Shown piece by piece: positions 1 to 7,278 of a DNA stretch of 34,130 nucleotides. The notes under the pieces were generated by a model. The model ran no database searches, had not been told where the DNA came from, and saw only the letters and a list, made by a program, of their open reading frames with translations. The translations under genes and the position numbers were made by a program. Positions within the stretch are counted from its first letter, which is position 1. Each line of letters begins with the position of its first letter. Source of the stretch: Acidobacteriota bacterium (GTDB lineage Bacteria; Acidobacteriota; Terriglobia; Terriglobales; Acidobacteriaceae); contig QHZR01000053.1 in NCBI GenBank assembly GCA_003224755.1, positions 1-34,130 on the forward strand, in the 5' to 3' direction.

Positions 1-1
1 G

Positions 2-223
2 GGATACGTCGAAGTTCTCGATTTCCCTGACAAAGCAGCATCGGACTACGCGAAGATTCGTGCGGACCTGAAAACTCGCGGCACGATGATCGGCGCAAAC
101 GATCTTTTTATTGCCGCGCATGCCCGCAGTCTCGGTTTGACGCTGGTGACGAATAATACCGACGAGTTCCGGCGCGTTCAGAACCTGACAATAGAGAACT
201 GGACAATCCCCACCGAAAAGTAA
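2..223 (+). CDS. PIN-domain toxin, VapC-like (5' end missing)
   Basis: The reading frame is open from the window edge to a TAA at 221-223 and gives the last 73 residues of a VapC-type PIN-domain protein. The C-terminal half of the fold is recognisable: GANDLFIAAHA carries a conserved acidic residue of the metal site, and TLVTNNTDEF carries the usual T-x-N-x-x-D/E-F motif. PIN toxins of this type are Mg2+-dependent ribonucleases, usually held inactive by a VapB antitoxin encoded just upstream; that gene would lie outside the window. The N-terminal catalytic aspartate is also outside, so activity cannot be judged. It converges on htrA, with a hairpin between the two genes. Confidence 0.85.
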   Translation, partial: GYVEVLDFPDKAASDYAKIRADLKTRGTMIGANDLFIAAHARSLGLTLVTNNTDEFRRVQNLTIENWTIPTEK

Positions 224-250
224 AGTCCGATCCTTGAAGGATGGGACTTT
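222..250. terminator. Hairpin between convergent vapC-like gene and htrA
   Basis: A 7-bp arm AAAGTCC / GGACTTT encloses a second 5-bp stem (ATCCT / AGGAT) with a three-base loop. Read on the minus strand the stem is followed by TTTACTTTT, so it best fits a rho-independent terminator for htrA; in the plus direction the T tract is short. Confidence 0.55.
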
Positions 251-268
251 CATCAACAACGCGATCTA

Positions 269-1822
269 TTATCCCTGGCTGGGATGCAACACGCGGAACG
301 TATTGCCGCCGTTCGACCAGACCAGCACCAGCGCATCTTGCCCTTTAGCAGTTTTGCTCAACTGGTCAACTGCGTCCGAGGCTGATTGCACAGCATGCCG
401 GTTGACTTCAACGATGATGTCGCCGCGCTGTAGTCCGGCATTATCGGCAGGGCTACCCGGCTGCACATTTCCTACGATCGCGCCACGAACATCAGACGGG
501 GTCTGAAGTTGGCCGCGAGCATCAGGAGTGAGATCTTCCAATCCCAGCCCCCAGCGCGGCTTTCCGTGCTCGGCATTGCCTGACTCGGTTTCACCATTTC
601 GCTTATCCATGGCTTCGAGCGTCACTGGAACTTTCAGCTCCTTACCCTCTCGCAAGACATCCAGATTTATGGTCGTGCCAGGACTTTTCTGGCCCACTAC
701 AACCTGGAGTTCCCCGGAGTCATTTACGGCCTGCCCGTTAATTCCGGTAATCACGTCTCCAGTCTTGAGTCCACCCTTCGCGCCTGCAGAGTTCGGTTCA
801 ACCTGAGAAACCAGCGCGCCTTCGGCTTTCTTCACGCCGAAAAAGCGGGCATTCTCAGGGGTCACATCGTTGATACCGATTCCGATGTAGCCATGGCTTA
901 CTTTGCCGTACTTGATCAGATTGTCCACCGTCGGGCGCACGATCTGAGTCGGAATCGCGAAGCCTGCGCCTGCAAATGAACCGGAACCGGAGATCAGGAA
1001 GGTGTTAATGCCGATCACCTCGCCCCGCGCATCTACGAGGGGTCCACCCGAATTGCCAGGATTGATGGCGGCGTCGGTCTGAATGAATTGCCCAGGCTTG
1101 CGGCGGTTGCTGGCATCAGGGTTCGGACGATTCAGCGCGCTCACAATTCCGCGCGTCACGGTAAAGCGCAATCCGAAAGGATTGCCGAATGCGAGCACGG
1201 TCTGGCCGGGCCGAAGTTTGGTTGAGTCGCCCCAGGGAATGCTAGGCAGATCGGTAGCGTCGACCTTAACAACCGCCAGATCAGTAAGCGGATCAGCGCC
1301 GACTAGCTTCGCTGGCAATACACGCCGGTCGCCCAAAGTCACATTAATGTTCACCGCTCCGTCAATGACATGATTGTTGGTGACGATGTATCCGTCGGGC
1401 GAAATAATCACACCGCTGCCGAGGCCATGCTCGATCCGTGGCCTTTGCGGCATGGGCATCGGCATTCCGAATTGCCCGAACGGGTTGAATTGTTGCATGT
1501 CGTTGTCATTGGAATTATCGCCATTGTCGTCGCCGCTTTGTCTGCGAGCGTCCGTCTTCGAAGCGACTGTGACGTTTACGATCGCCGGAGTAACGCGCGC
1601 AGCCACATTCTCCATCGCGCGATCAAGGGCCAGCAATGGTTCAATGCTGCTGTCGTCGAGGGCAGCAGCCGCTGGGGCGGGCGCTGCTGCTGCTGCTAGC
1701 GCGGAATTCGCTGGCTTAGCCACCTTGTATGCGCTGAGCGACACCGCCATCAGCGCTGCCAGCGAAGGCACGATTATTTTCTTGCTCAATTTGTTCTTCA
1801 AACTATTTGTCCAACCATTCAT
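269..1822 (-). CDS. htrA: HtrA/DegP-family periplasmic serine protease with two PDZ domains
   Basis: A 517-residue protein with the DegP/DegQ layout. An N-terminal hydrophobic segment (about residues 15-36) serves as a signal peptide or anchor, followed by an Ala/Pro-rich linker and an Asn/Asp- and Met/Pro-rich loop (about 95-128). The trypsin-like domain has the triad His151 (NNHVIDG), Asp181 (PLTDLAVV) and Ser258 (GNSGGPL). Two PDZ domains follow (about 300-390 and 425-510). Family members degrade or refold damaged envelope proteins. The ATG at 1822 is preceded by GGAGG at a good distance. It lies 49 bp downstream of the M56 protease gene on the same strand, and a 16-bp dyad at 1839-1854 matches one in front of the repressor gene. 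This links it to BlaI/M56 control rather than to the usual Cpx or sigma-E control; the link is an inference. Confidence 0.95.
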   Translation of the reverse strand: MNGWTNSLKNKLSKKIIVPSLAALMAVSLSAYKVAKPANSALAAAAAPAPAAAALDDSSIEPLLALDRAMENVAARVTPAIVNVTVASKTDARRQSGDDNGDNSNDNDMQQFNPFGQFGMPMPMPQRPRIEHGLGSGVIISPDGYIVTNNHVIDGAVNINVTLGDRRVLPAKLVGADPLTDLAVVKVDATDLPSIPWGDSTKLRPGQTVLAFGNPFGLRFTVTRGIVSALNRPNPDASNRRKPGQFIQTDAAINPGNSGGPLVDARGEVIGINTFLISGSGSFAGAGFAIPTQIVRPTVDNLIKYGKVSHGYIGIGINDVTPENARFFGVKKAEGALVSQVEPNSAGAKGGLKTGDVITGINGQAVNDSGELQVVVGQKSPGTTINLDVLREGKELKVPVTLEAMDKRNGETESGNAEHGKPRWGLGLEDLTPDARGQLQTPSDVRGAIVGNVQPGSPADNAGLQRGDIIVEVNRHAVQSASDAVDQLSKTAKGQDALVLVWSNGGNTFRVLHPSQG

Positions 1823-1838
1823 TGTTCTTCCTCCTTGA

Positions 1839-1854
1839 AACTAATTATTTAGTT
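1839..1854 (-). promoter_or_regulatory. Candidate BlaI-type operator in front of htrA
   Basis: On the minus strand the site reads AACTAAATAATTAGTT, a dyad of AACTAA and TTAGTT with four bases between. It ends 16 bases before the htrA start codon, next to the ribosome binding site. The site upstream of the BlaI-type gene (3637-3652) differs at one base. BlaI/MecI operators are typically ACTA...TAGT dyads, which fits. Binding is inferred. Confidence 0.6.
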
Positions 1855-1871
1855 CTGATACTCAAAAATTT

Positions 1872-3215
1872 TTAGAGCGAGCTGGTTATGATCTGCGCTC
1901 TAATTGCCCGATTATCGGACTCGCGCAATGTCAACTTCCACACGCAGAAATCAGTCTTCACTTCACCATCACGGTCAATACTGGTTTGCACAAACACGAC
2001 ATATTGCGTTCTAGAGTCGGGAGCGAGATCGGTCTCGGTCTCACGCGCGAACAGTTCCCGTCCTGGAGCGCGTTTCTGCGCAATGGTTGCCGGAGCTGCT
2101 CTCTGCGCGACGCGATGCTGCGCAGGTAACGCGGAGTGGGACGTCGCTACCCTATCCGGATGGAAGCTTGCCTCGATTCTTACCGGCGGCAGAGCAGCTT
2201 GTTCCGGCGAAGCTTTCACGGGGGGGACAGGCGCAGCTTCCGAGCCAACCACTCGGTCCTCGAAGCCGATCAGTCTCGGAGCACCCGGTCCCGCCACAAC
2301 GCAAAGCACTAGCGCCGCTGACGTCAGCGCCAGCGCTGGCAGATACGCGCGAGGCGTTGCCGACCGACTCGGATCGAGAATTCGCGCCAGCCGCAGTGCA
2401 GTACTTTTTGCATGACCAATCAGCGACTGAGCAAGCGCAATCCCATGCCGTGCAAAACTTTTTTCGGCGAGTGAGACCAAACACTCAGCGTATGCGTGCC
2501 GATTACCCGTCTTCGCCAACACCAGTTCGTCGCACGCCATTTCGCGCTCGAGAGCAAGCTTTCTTTCAACCCACCACACCGCCGGATGAAAGAAGAAGAT
2601 GGCTCCCAGCAACTTCTGCGCGAGATTCGTCCAATCGTCTCTGCGCTGCAGATGCGCCAGTTCATGCAGAATGACCGCCGTCAGATCCCGTCCAGAAACT
2701 TCGGTTAGCGCCCACTCCGGAAGCAGCACCGTTGGCTTGAAGAAGCCTACTGCTGTGGGAACTCGCACCCGCGTCGAACTGCAAACCTCAACCGGACGGC
2801 TGGCCCGAAATTCCGCGATTGCCTGTTGCGCTTCGGCCGGCAAGTCTGAGAATGCAACCGGTGCAGCGTCTCGTTTGAGACTCCACAGCTTCCAAATGCC
2901 GACGAAGAGCCGCAATGCGACCAGGCCGACGACTGCTACCCAGAAACCGAAAATTGCGTCTGCCCACGCTGCCGGCAAGGTTACGCGTGCGTGCAGTGTG
3001 CCGGAAACTCCGCCGGAACCGCCAAACGACGGCACGAAGGGAACAGCAGCGATTCCCACCAACGCAAGGAACCAGACTGCAAATCGAATTCCTGAATCTT
3101 GCTTCTTGAAAGCTCGCAGGCCAACCCAGGCCACGGTCGCAATCATTAGCCCTGCTGGAATGGAATTCAGGGCCCGTTCCGCCACGATTTCGGTGATTCC
3201 CTGGAAGAACATCAT
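1872..3215 (-). CDS. M56-family (BlaR1/MecR1-like) membrane metalloprotease
   Basis: A 447-residue integral membrane protein of peptidase family M56. Hydrophobic segments lie at about residues 20-35, 45-62, 88-108 and 201-215; one more near 292-311 precedes the C-terminal region. The zinc protease motif is HELAH (His184, Glu185, His188), and EREMACDELV about 35 residues later supplies the further metal ligand expected in the family. In BlaR1 this domain responds to a sensor signal and causes loss of the BlaI repressor. The C-terminal ~135 residues are low-complexity and Ala/Pro-rich and show no SxxK or other penicillin-binding motif, so the ligand is probably not a beta-lactam, or sensing uses other parts. 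The start overlaps the repressor stop (ATGA), so the two are translationally coupled. htrA follows 49 bp downstream. Confidence 0.9.
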   Translation of the reverse strand: MMFFQGITEIVAERALNSIPAGLMIATVAWVGLRAFKKQDSGIRFAVWFLALVGIAAVPFVPSFGGSGGVSGTLHARVTLPAAWADAIFGFWVAVVGLVALRLFVGIWKLWSLKRDAAPVAFSDLPAEAQQAIAEFRASRPVEVCSSTRVRVPTAVGFFKPTVLLPEWALTEVSGRDLTAVILHELAHLQRRDDWTNLAQKLLGAIFFFHPAVWWVERKLALEREMACDELVLAKTGNRHAYAECLVSLAEKSFARHGIALAQSLIGHAKSTALRLARILDPSRSATPRAYLPALALTSAALVLCVVAGPGAPRLIGFEDRVVGSEAAPVPPVKASPEQAALPPVRIEASFHPDRVATSHSALPAQHRVAQRAAPATIAQKRAPGRELFARETETDLAPDSRTQYVVFVQTSIDRDGEVKTDFCVWKLTLRESDNRAIRAQIITSSL

Positions 3216-3595
3216 TTTTGTATGCTGCCCTCCAGCATTTCTCTCAGCCGCTTCAACTCTTTGGGATCCAATCCGCGATCTTCAAGAATGTTTAACACCA
3301 ACTGCTCATGCGAGTTCTTGAAGAACCTGCCCACCAGATGGCGAATTTCAGAACGGCTCGCGTCCTGCCGCGCGACCACAGGAACATAGACGTGTGCCCG
3401 CCCGTACTTCACGTGCTTTATGTATCCCTTCTTCTCAAGTATGCGGATGGTGGTCAGCACGGAGTTATAGGCCAGCTCCGGTTTGCCGGGCAGGGACTCA
3501 AGCACCTGCTGGACGGTCCCAGACCCTAAAGGCCAGAGCACGTTCATGATGCGGAGCTCGGCTTCCGTCAGAGTTGGCGATTGCTTCGGCGGCAC
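3212..3595 (-). CDS. BlaI/MecI/CopY-family transcriptional repressor
   Basis: A 127-residue winged-helix protein of the usual BlaI length. LTEAELRIMNVLW opens the DNA-binding domain, TTIRILEKKGYIKH is the recognition helix and wing, and the C-terminal half is the dimerisation region that M56 proteases target in BlaI. The start is GTG at 3595, preceded by AGGAG seven bases upstream; no better ATG exists in frame. It is first in a minus-strand group with the M56 protease (overlapping ATGA) and htrA. A 16-bp dyad at 3637-3652, 41 bp upstream of the start, is the likely autoregulatory operator, and an almost identical one precedes htrA. The family represses its own operon as a dimer. Confidence 0.93.
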   Translation of the reverse strand: MPPKQSPTLTEAELRIMNVLWPLGSGTVQQVLESLPGKPELAYNSVLTTIRILEKKGYIKHVKYGRAHVYVPVVARQDASRSEIRHLVGRFFKNSHEQLVLNILEDRGLDPKELKRLREMLEGSIQK

Positions 3596-3616
3596 TTCGT
3601 TCTCCTGATTGTTAGA

Positions 3617-3629
3617 CGCGGGACCCGCG
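3617..3629. repeat. 13-bp palindrome in the repressor leader
   Basis: CGCGGG-A-CCCGCG is perfectly symmetric and lies between the candidate operator and the ribosome binding site. It could be a leader hairpin; its function is unknown. Confidence 0.4.
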
Positions 3630-3636
3630 AAAAAGT

Positions 3637-3652
3637 AACTAATGATTTAGTT
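3637..3652 (-). promoter_or_regulatory. Candidate BlaI-type operator in front of the repressor gene
   Basis: On the minus strand the site reads AACTAAATCATTAGTT, with perfect 6-bp arms AACTAA/TTAGTT. The copy in front of htrA is the same except at position 9 (C to A). The ACTA-N6-TAGT core has the spacing of known BlaI/MecI operators (ACTACA...TGTAGT). Confidence 0.65.
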
Positions 3653-3719
3653 GCGGCTGAAGGATGGTTTGGTTGCACAAGGCTTGCCCGGGCGCTGAAT
3701 TTCAGATGGGCCACGGGCT

Positions 3720-3748
3720 CACGTAGGGGGCGGGTGCCTTACCCGCCC
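3720..3748. repeat. Palindromic repeat (REP-like), left arm of a doublet
   Basis: CACGTAGG is followed by the stem GGGCGGGT / ACCCGCCC with a five-base loop. The flanking CACGT is shared with copies at 9184-9209 (inverted), 11416 and 30981. It pairs with an inverted copy at 3852-3880. Confidence 0.75.
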
Positions 3749-3851
3749 TGCGATGCCATCGATTGCACCTCAGCAGGTGCGATCTTGAGACCGAGTTGGG
3801 GTGAATGGCGTTTTTGTGTGTTGTCCGTCGTTCGCGGAGCTTCGCTCCGCA

Positions 3852-3880
3852 GGGCGGGTGAGGGCACCCGCCCCGACGTG
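3852..3880. repeat. Palindromic repeat (REP-like), right arm of the doublet
   Basis: The stem is GGGCGGGTG / CACCCGCCC with loop AGGG, followed by CGACGTG. Together with 3720-3752 it forms a long inverted repeat (GGGCGGGTGCC...GCCCTGCG against CGCAGGGC...GCACCCGCCC) around about 100 bp, the arrangement of a REP doublet (REPIN). Confidence 0.75.
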
Positions 3881-3907
3881 AGCGGTTTTGTTGCCCTGCG
3901 GTCGAGC

Positions 3908-4359
3908 CTACTTCGTCAAAAATCCGTGCTGTTTTCCCGTTGAATCGAAATACGTTCCAACGATGCCGCGAACGTCGTTGATCGCGAACGGGAATGTCTG
4001 GCCATTTTGAGTGCCCGGAAACGAAACTGTCGTAAAAGCAGGCTTCGCTTCGCCGAAATCTCGGTTCCCTCACCCAATTCGATTTTCTTAGCCAGCCATC
4101 CTCGACGGTCAAATCCCACGACGTCGGCGAAAGAGTTGACTCCCCTCACGAAGTATCGCTTCCGTTGTTTCCCGGCGGAGTATCCGTGAAGTAGTCGAGA
4201 TCGCCGCCTTGCTTCAACCACGACTGGTTGAAATCGAATGAGAATCCCTGACCGACGGTGATCCTGTTATTCGAAATTCCGTTGACCGACCAGCAGCACG
4301 CGCGCCGGCGGCGGATAGCCCTGCTGGAAAGGATCCATCAGGCTGAACTTGCCGGGAAA
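3908..4359 (-). pseudogene. Decayed secreted-protein gene with HAF-like C-terminal repeat
   Basis: No intact gene lies here, but three minus-strand frames read one after another look like pieces of one protein: SLMDPFQQGYPPPARVLL (about 4306-4359), then ISNNRITVGQGFSFDFNQSW continuing to a TGA (about 4157-4281), then GVNSFADVVGF in another frame (about 4115-4147), and finally SFPGTQNGQTFPFAINDVRG followed by IVGTYFDSTGKQHGFL, ending at the TAG at 3908-3910. The last piece resembles HAF repeats of secreted proteins (IN-x-x-G-x-IVG...G-x-x-H-G-F). At least two frameshifts and an in-frame stop separate the pieces. The 5' end abuts a word-type inverted repeat at 4361. The parent function is not recognised. 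Confidence 0.5.
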
Positions 4360-4360
4360 C

Positions 4361-4434
4361 AGCTCTTAGCTGTTGGCTCTTAGCGTCTAGGGGGATCTCA
4401 ATACGGTTTGGCTAAGAGCTAAAGGCTAATAGCT
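4361..4434. repeat. Word-type inverted repeat (AGCTCTTAGC family)
   Basis: Arms 4361-4384 and 4411-4434 are inverted copies matching at 20 of 24 positions, and both are built from the word CTTAGC/TTTAGC repeated. Related stretches occur at 5718-5748 and 33681-33698. It lies downstream of the first-listed permease gene and against the decayed gene. Confidence 0.65.
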
Positions 4435-4459
4435 AAGGGCTTCATTAAATCAATTCGCT

Positions 4460-5716
4460 TCACTCATACCTCAGCGCTTCCACCGGATCGAGTTTCGAGG
4501 CTCGCAGCGCTGGCACTAGGCCACTGATCACTCCGACCAACAGCAGCACCAAAGTCGAAACCATCAGCGTCATCGAAGAGATATGCAGATGAATGTCGCC
4601 GCGACCGGAGTCATCCTCGAATAGCGGGCCCATCAACGGAAGCGTGCCAACTGCCGCGGCAACCAGGTAGGAAATGACCACACCAATGGCGCCGCCTAGC
4701 AGCATGATCAGCAATGTCTCCGCGAGGAATTGCAGCTTGATATGACTTTTCTTTGCGCCTAGAGCACGGCGCAAGCCGATTTCTCGGATTCTCTCTTCGA
4801 CCGAAACCAGCATGATGTTCATCACGCCAACGCCGCCAATGCCAAGCGTCAGCGCGCCTACGAATGCCAGCAGGACTTCGAGTCCAATGGTGATTGCGTC
4901 GATCACGGGGCGGAATTCGTCGCGGCCGAACATCTGAAAGGCCTTTGGATCCGTGGGCGAAAACTGCTGGCGAGTCGCTACCGCAGCCAGCACCTGCGCC
5001 ATGGCCCGTTTCTCAAATTGCGGCGCGATTGGCTCGAACACCATGACCGCCGCATGGCGCGTGTTCCAAAGGTCGCCCGCAGAAGCGTATGGAATCCAAA
5101 CTGATTCGTCATCGCTGGAAAAATAGTTACTCAGCTGGATTTTGCGCTGCATCACGCCTATCACTTCGAAGCGGACGCCCGCGATGGTGACAAATTCGCC
5201 AACTGCTGGCCGACCGCTGAATAGCTGCTCGCGAATACGCCCGCCCAGGAAACAGACGCGCCGCCGTTCAATTTCGTCGCTGCTACTGATCCAGCGGCCC
5301 TCGGAGGGCACTTCGTTGCGCATCTCGCCATACTCCGGGCAGACGCCACGAATTGCGGCCGTGCCAACCAGCCGGTCCTGATAAGCGATTCCCGGCCGCC
5401 GCACCGTCTCGCGACAGGCGTATTTCACCAATGGCGCATTAGCCTTGACCATGTCGAGGTCAGCTTGTTCGAGTAAGACCTTCTTTCCCGCGCGCTGGCC
5501 GCCAGGTTGCTCGCTGGTCTGGCCGGGCCAGGCGATCACGACGCTCTTGCCGAACGCATTAAATCCGCCCACCAGAATATTTCGGAAGCTGCTGCCATAG
5601 GCGATGAGAAGCGTAACTGTCGCAATTCCCCACACAATGCCGAGCATGGTCAGGAAGGTGCGCGTGTAGTTACGCTTCAGGGCGATCCAGGCTTCGCGAA
5701 TGATTTCAGTAAGCAT
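4460..5716 (-). CDS. MacB/FtsX-type ABC transporter permease
   Basis: A 418-residue permease. One transmembrane helix near residues 20-42 (FLTMLGIVWGIATVTLLIAY) is followed by a large extracytoplasmic MacB_PCD domain (about 45-270), and then an FtsX domain with three helices. The conserved GVGVMNIMLVSVEERIREIG / LRRALGAKK segment and the terminal DPVEALRYE are typical. Such permeases work with a LolD/MacB-type ATPase in efflux, lipoprotein transport or envelope remodelling, often as mechanotransmission systems. No ATPase is encoded nearby, which is common for acidobacterial MacB-like permeases. It lies downstream of a second permease (5859-7121) on the same strand, separated by 142 bp of repeats. 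The substrate cannot be told. Confidence 0.92.
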   Translation of the reverse strand: MLTEIIREAWIALKRNYTRTFLTMLGIVWGIATVTLLIAYGSSFRNILVGGFNAFGKSVVIAWPGQTSEQPGGQRAGKKVLLEQADLDMVKANAPLVKYACRETVRRPGIAYQDRLVGTAAIRGVCPEYGEMRNEVPSEGRWISSSDEIERRRVCFLGGRIREQLFSGRPAVGEFVTIAGVRFEVIGVMQRKIQLSNYFSSDDESVWIPYASAGDLWNTRHAAVMVFEPIAPQFEKRAMAQVLAAVATRQQFSPTDPKAFQMFGRDEFRPVIDAITIGLEVLLAFVGALTLGIGGVGVMNIMLVSVEERIREIGLRRALGAKKSHIKLQFLAETLLIMLLGGAIGVVISYLVAAAVGTLPLMGPLFEDDSGRGDIHLHISSMTLMVSTLVLLLVGVISGLVPALRASKLDPVEALRYE

Positions 5717-5717
5717 C

Positions 5718-5748
5718 AGCTCTTAGCCGTTAGCTCATAGCTTTTAGC
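5718..5748. repeat. Word-type repeat (AGCTCTTAGC family), single arm
   Basis: Four imperfect copies of a TTAGC/ATAGC word in tandem (AGCTCTTAGCCGTTAGC...). It is related to the arms at 4361-4434. Confidence 0.55.
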
Positions 5749-5753
5749 GAACG

Positions 5754-5850
5754 CAGAAGTCACAAGTAAGAATGCAGAAGCAAGAATGCGTAAACGTGGA
5801 GCACTAAATAAGTCACCCCAAATAATCTGCATTCTGACTTCTCACTTCTG
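5754..5850. repeat. Long inverted repeat between the two permease genes
   Basis: Arms 5754-5778 and 5826-5850 are inverted copies matching at 22 of 25 positions, with a 47-bp centre. The right arm continues with further ACTTCTGACTTC words. In RNA it would form a long hairpin in the intergenic part of a permease transcript. Confidence 0.75.
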
Positions 5851-5858
5851 ACTTCGAT

Positions 5859-7121
5859 TCACCCTCCCGCCTCAAACCTCAATGCCTCGATCGGGTCTAT
5901 CGAAGCAGCTCTGCGCGCGGGATACATCGCCGATAGCACCGCGACTCCTCCCAGCATGCCGCAAGCTAGCAATCCGGATTTCCAGGTCGGCAGGAGCCCA
6001 GCAAAGAAATCTGGCATGGGCAGCAAATCAACCAGCGCGCATAGGCCATAGGCGACACCGAGCCCCACGCCTCCACTGACCAGTGCGATGACCATCGCTT
6101 CAATGAAAAATTGTTGCAAGATTGCACGGGCCGGAGCGCCCAGGGCCTTTCTTACGCCAATCTCTCGAGTGCGTTCGCGGACCGCGACCATCATTACGTT
6201 CATCACGCCGATGCCGCCAAGGAATAGGGTCACGAGTCCGACCGCGCCCAGGAAATATTTCATTCCGTCGGTCATCTGGCTGAAGGCCTTCGCCTCCTGC
6301 ACCGTGTCCCAGATGGGGCAGGCTTCTTTGTCAGTCGGATCGTATTTGTGCATTTTGCCGAGCGCGGCACGCAGTTCGTGCTTGCAAGCCTCATGCTGTT
6401 GCACCGATTTCGGCGTTACCAGCAGTTGGTCGAAGGTGCGAGAGGTTCCCGGAGGCTTGTCAGGGAAGTCCCGCCGCATTGCGGAAAACGGAACAAAGAC
6501 TTTGTTCACGTCCCATCCGTCGTAGCTTGAATCCTGCTTCTTCTTTGCCATGACGCCGATCACGAGATAAGGCATTTCGTTCAGATAAACATTGTCGCCA
6601 AGTGGATTGCGGCCTTCAGGGAAAAGCTGCTTTGCGGCATCAGTGCCGAGAAACGCAACGCGGCGGCCCTCGCGCTCGTCGTCCCAATTGTAGAAGCGGC
6701 CCGAGCCGACATTGAGCGTGCGAATTTCGCCGAACTCGGGATACGACCCCGTGACGAGAAACGCGCCATTGTTGTAGTTGCTGTGAATGCGCACGTCCCC
6801 CTGCTCAAGCTCAGGAAGTGCGTACTGGCAATCAGGGGCCTCGGATTGCACAGCCTGCACATCAGCGTCTTCCCAGCGGACCAACTTCCCCGCGCGCGCC
6901 CCTCCGGCTTGCAGACTGGTGCGGCCGTGAAAGACGATCATGATGTCTTTGCCCAGTGTCTTCGATTGCTCTTCTTGCCCCTTGCGGAGACCTTCGCCAG
7001 CGGCGACCATCAGCACGATGGAAACAATTCCCCAGGCGATGCCAAACATGGTCAAGAACGTGCGCAGCTTATGCGACCACAGGGTGCGAAACACGTCGCG
7101 GATGAGGTCGCGCAGAACCAT
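5859..7121 (-). CDS. MacB/FtsX-type ABC transporter permease
   Basis: A 420-residue protein with the same layout as its neighbour: a helix at about 20-42 (FLTMFGIAWGIVSIVLMVAA), a MacB_PCD extracytoplasmic domain, then an FtsX domain with GIGVMNVMMVAVRERTREIG, RKALGAPARAI and the terminal DPIEALRFEAGG. The paired genes are diverged paralogues rather than a recent duplicate and may form a heterodimer needing an ATPase encoded elsewhere. The ATG at 7121 starts MVLRDLIRDVFRTLW, a typical opening; no strong Shine-Dalgarno is seen. Upstream is a palindromic repeat (7137-7156). Confidence 0.92.
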   Translation of the reverse strand: MVLRDLIRDVFRTLWSHKLRTFLTMFGIAWGIVSIVLMVAAGEGLRKGQEEQSKTLGKDIMIVFHGRTSLQAGGARAGKLVRWEDADVQAVQSEAPDCQYALPELEQGDVRIHSNYNNGAFLVTGSYPEFGEIRTLNVGSGRFYNWDDEREGRRVAFLGTDAAKQLFPEGRNPLGDNVYLNEMPYLVIGVMAKKKQDSSYDGWDVNKVFVPFSAMRRDFPDKPPGTSRTFDQLLVTPKSVQQHEACKHELRAALGKMHKYDPTDKEACPIWDTVQEAKAFSQMTDGMKYFLGAVGLVTLFLGGIGVMNVMMVAVRERTREIGVRKALGAPARAILQQFFIEAMVIALVSGGVGLGVAYGLCALVDLLPMPDFFAGLLPTWKSGLLACGMLGGVAVLSAMYPARRAASIDPIEALRFEAGG

Positions 7122-7136
7122 GGCTCACTAGCGCGC

Positions 7137-7156
7137 GGCGGGCGCCCTCGCCCGCC
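7137..7156. repeat. Palindromic repeat (REP-like), single copy
   Basis: The stem is GGCGGGCG / CGCCCGCC with loop CCCT. The same core (GCGGGCG-CCCT-CGCCCGC) occurs at 33496-33513 and 33778-33795. It sits in the leader of the upstream permease. Confidence 0.75.
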
Positions 7157-7200
7157 AAATGCAGCCGAGAAATCTTCGCACTCGCACGAGTTGGACGCTT

Positions 7201-7224
7201 GCCCAGCGAAAAAGTAAGCTGGGC
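7201..7224. repeat. Short inverted repeat
   Basis: GCCCAGC and GCTGGGC, 7-bp arms around ten A-rich bases, lie between the permease and the small membrane protein gene. No T tract follows, so it is not called a terminator. Confidence 0.35.
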
Positions 7225-7278
7225 GGAGGCGCGTCCTGTGAGTGATACGCATACCGGAGCAGTTTTGTTCACGCGAGA

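Noticed and set aside
1675-1700. GCTGCTGCTGCTGCT run as a microsatellite
   Set aside because: It encodes the Ala-rich linker after the HtrA signal sequence and is explained by codon use.
1861-1877. CTCAAAAATTTTTAGAG at the end of the M56 gene as a terminator
   Set aside because: The symmetric part is almost all A/T with hardly any GC stem, and it overlaps the stop codon; it cannot form a stable hairpin.
3916-4221. A 101-codon minus-strand frame as an intact gene
   Set aside because: Its protein-like parts belong to a broken gene read across three frames; the frame itself ends in meaningless Arg/Ser-rich sequence.
5802-5812. ACTAAATAAGT between the permeases as a third BlaI-type operator
   Set aside because: Only one half fits; the spacing and right arm do not match the two dyads near htrA and the repressor.
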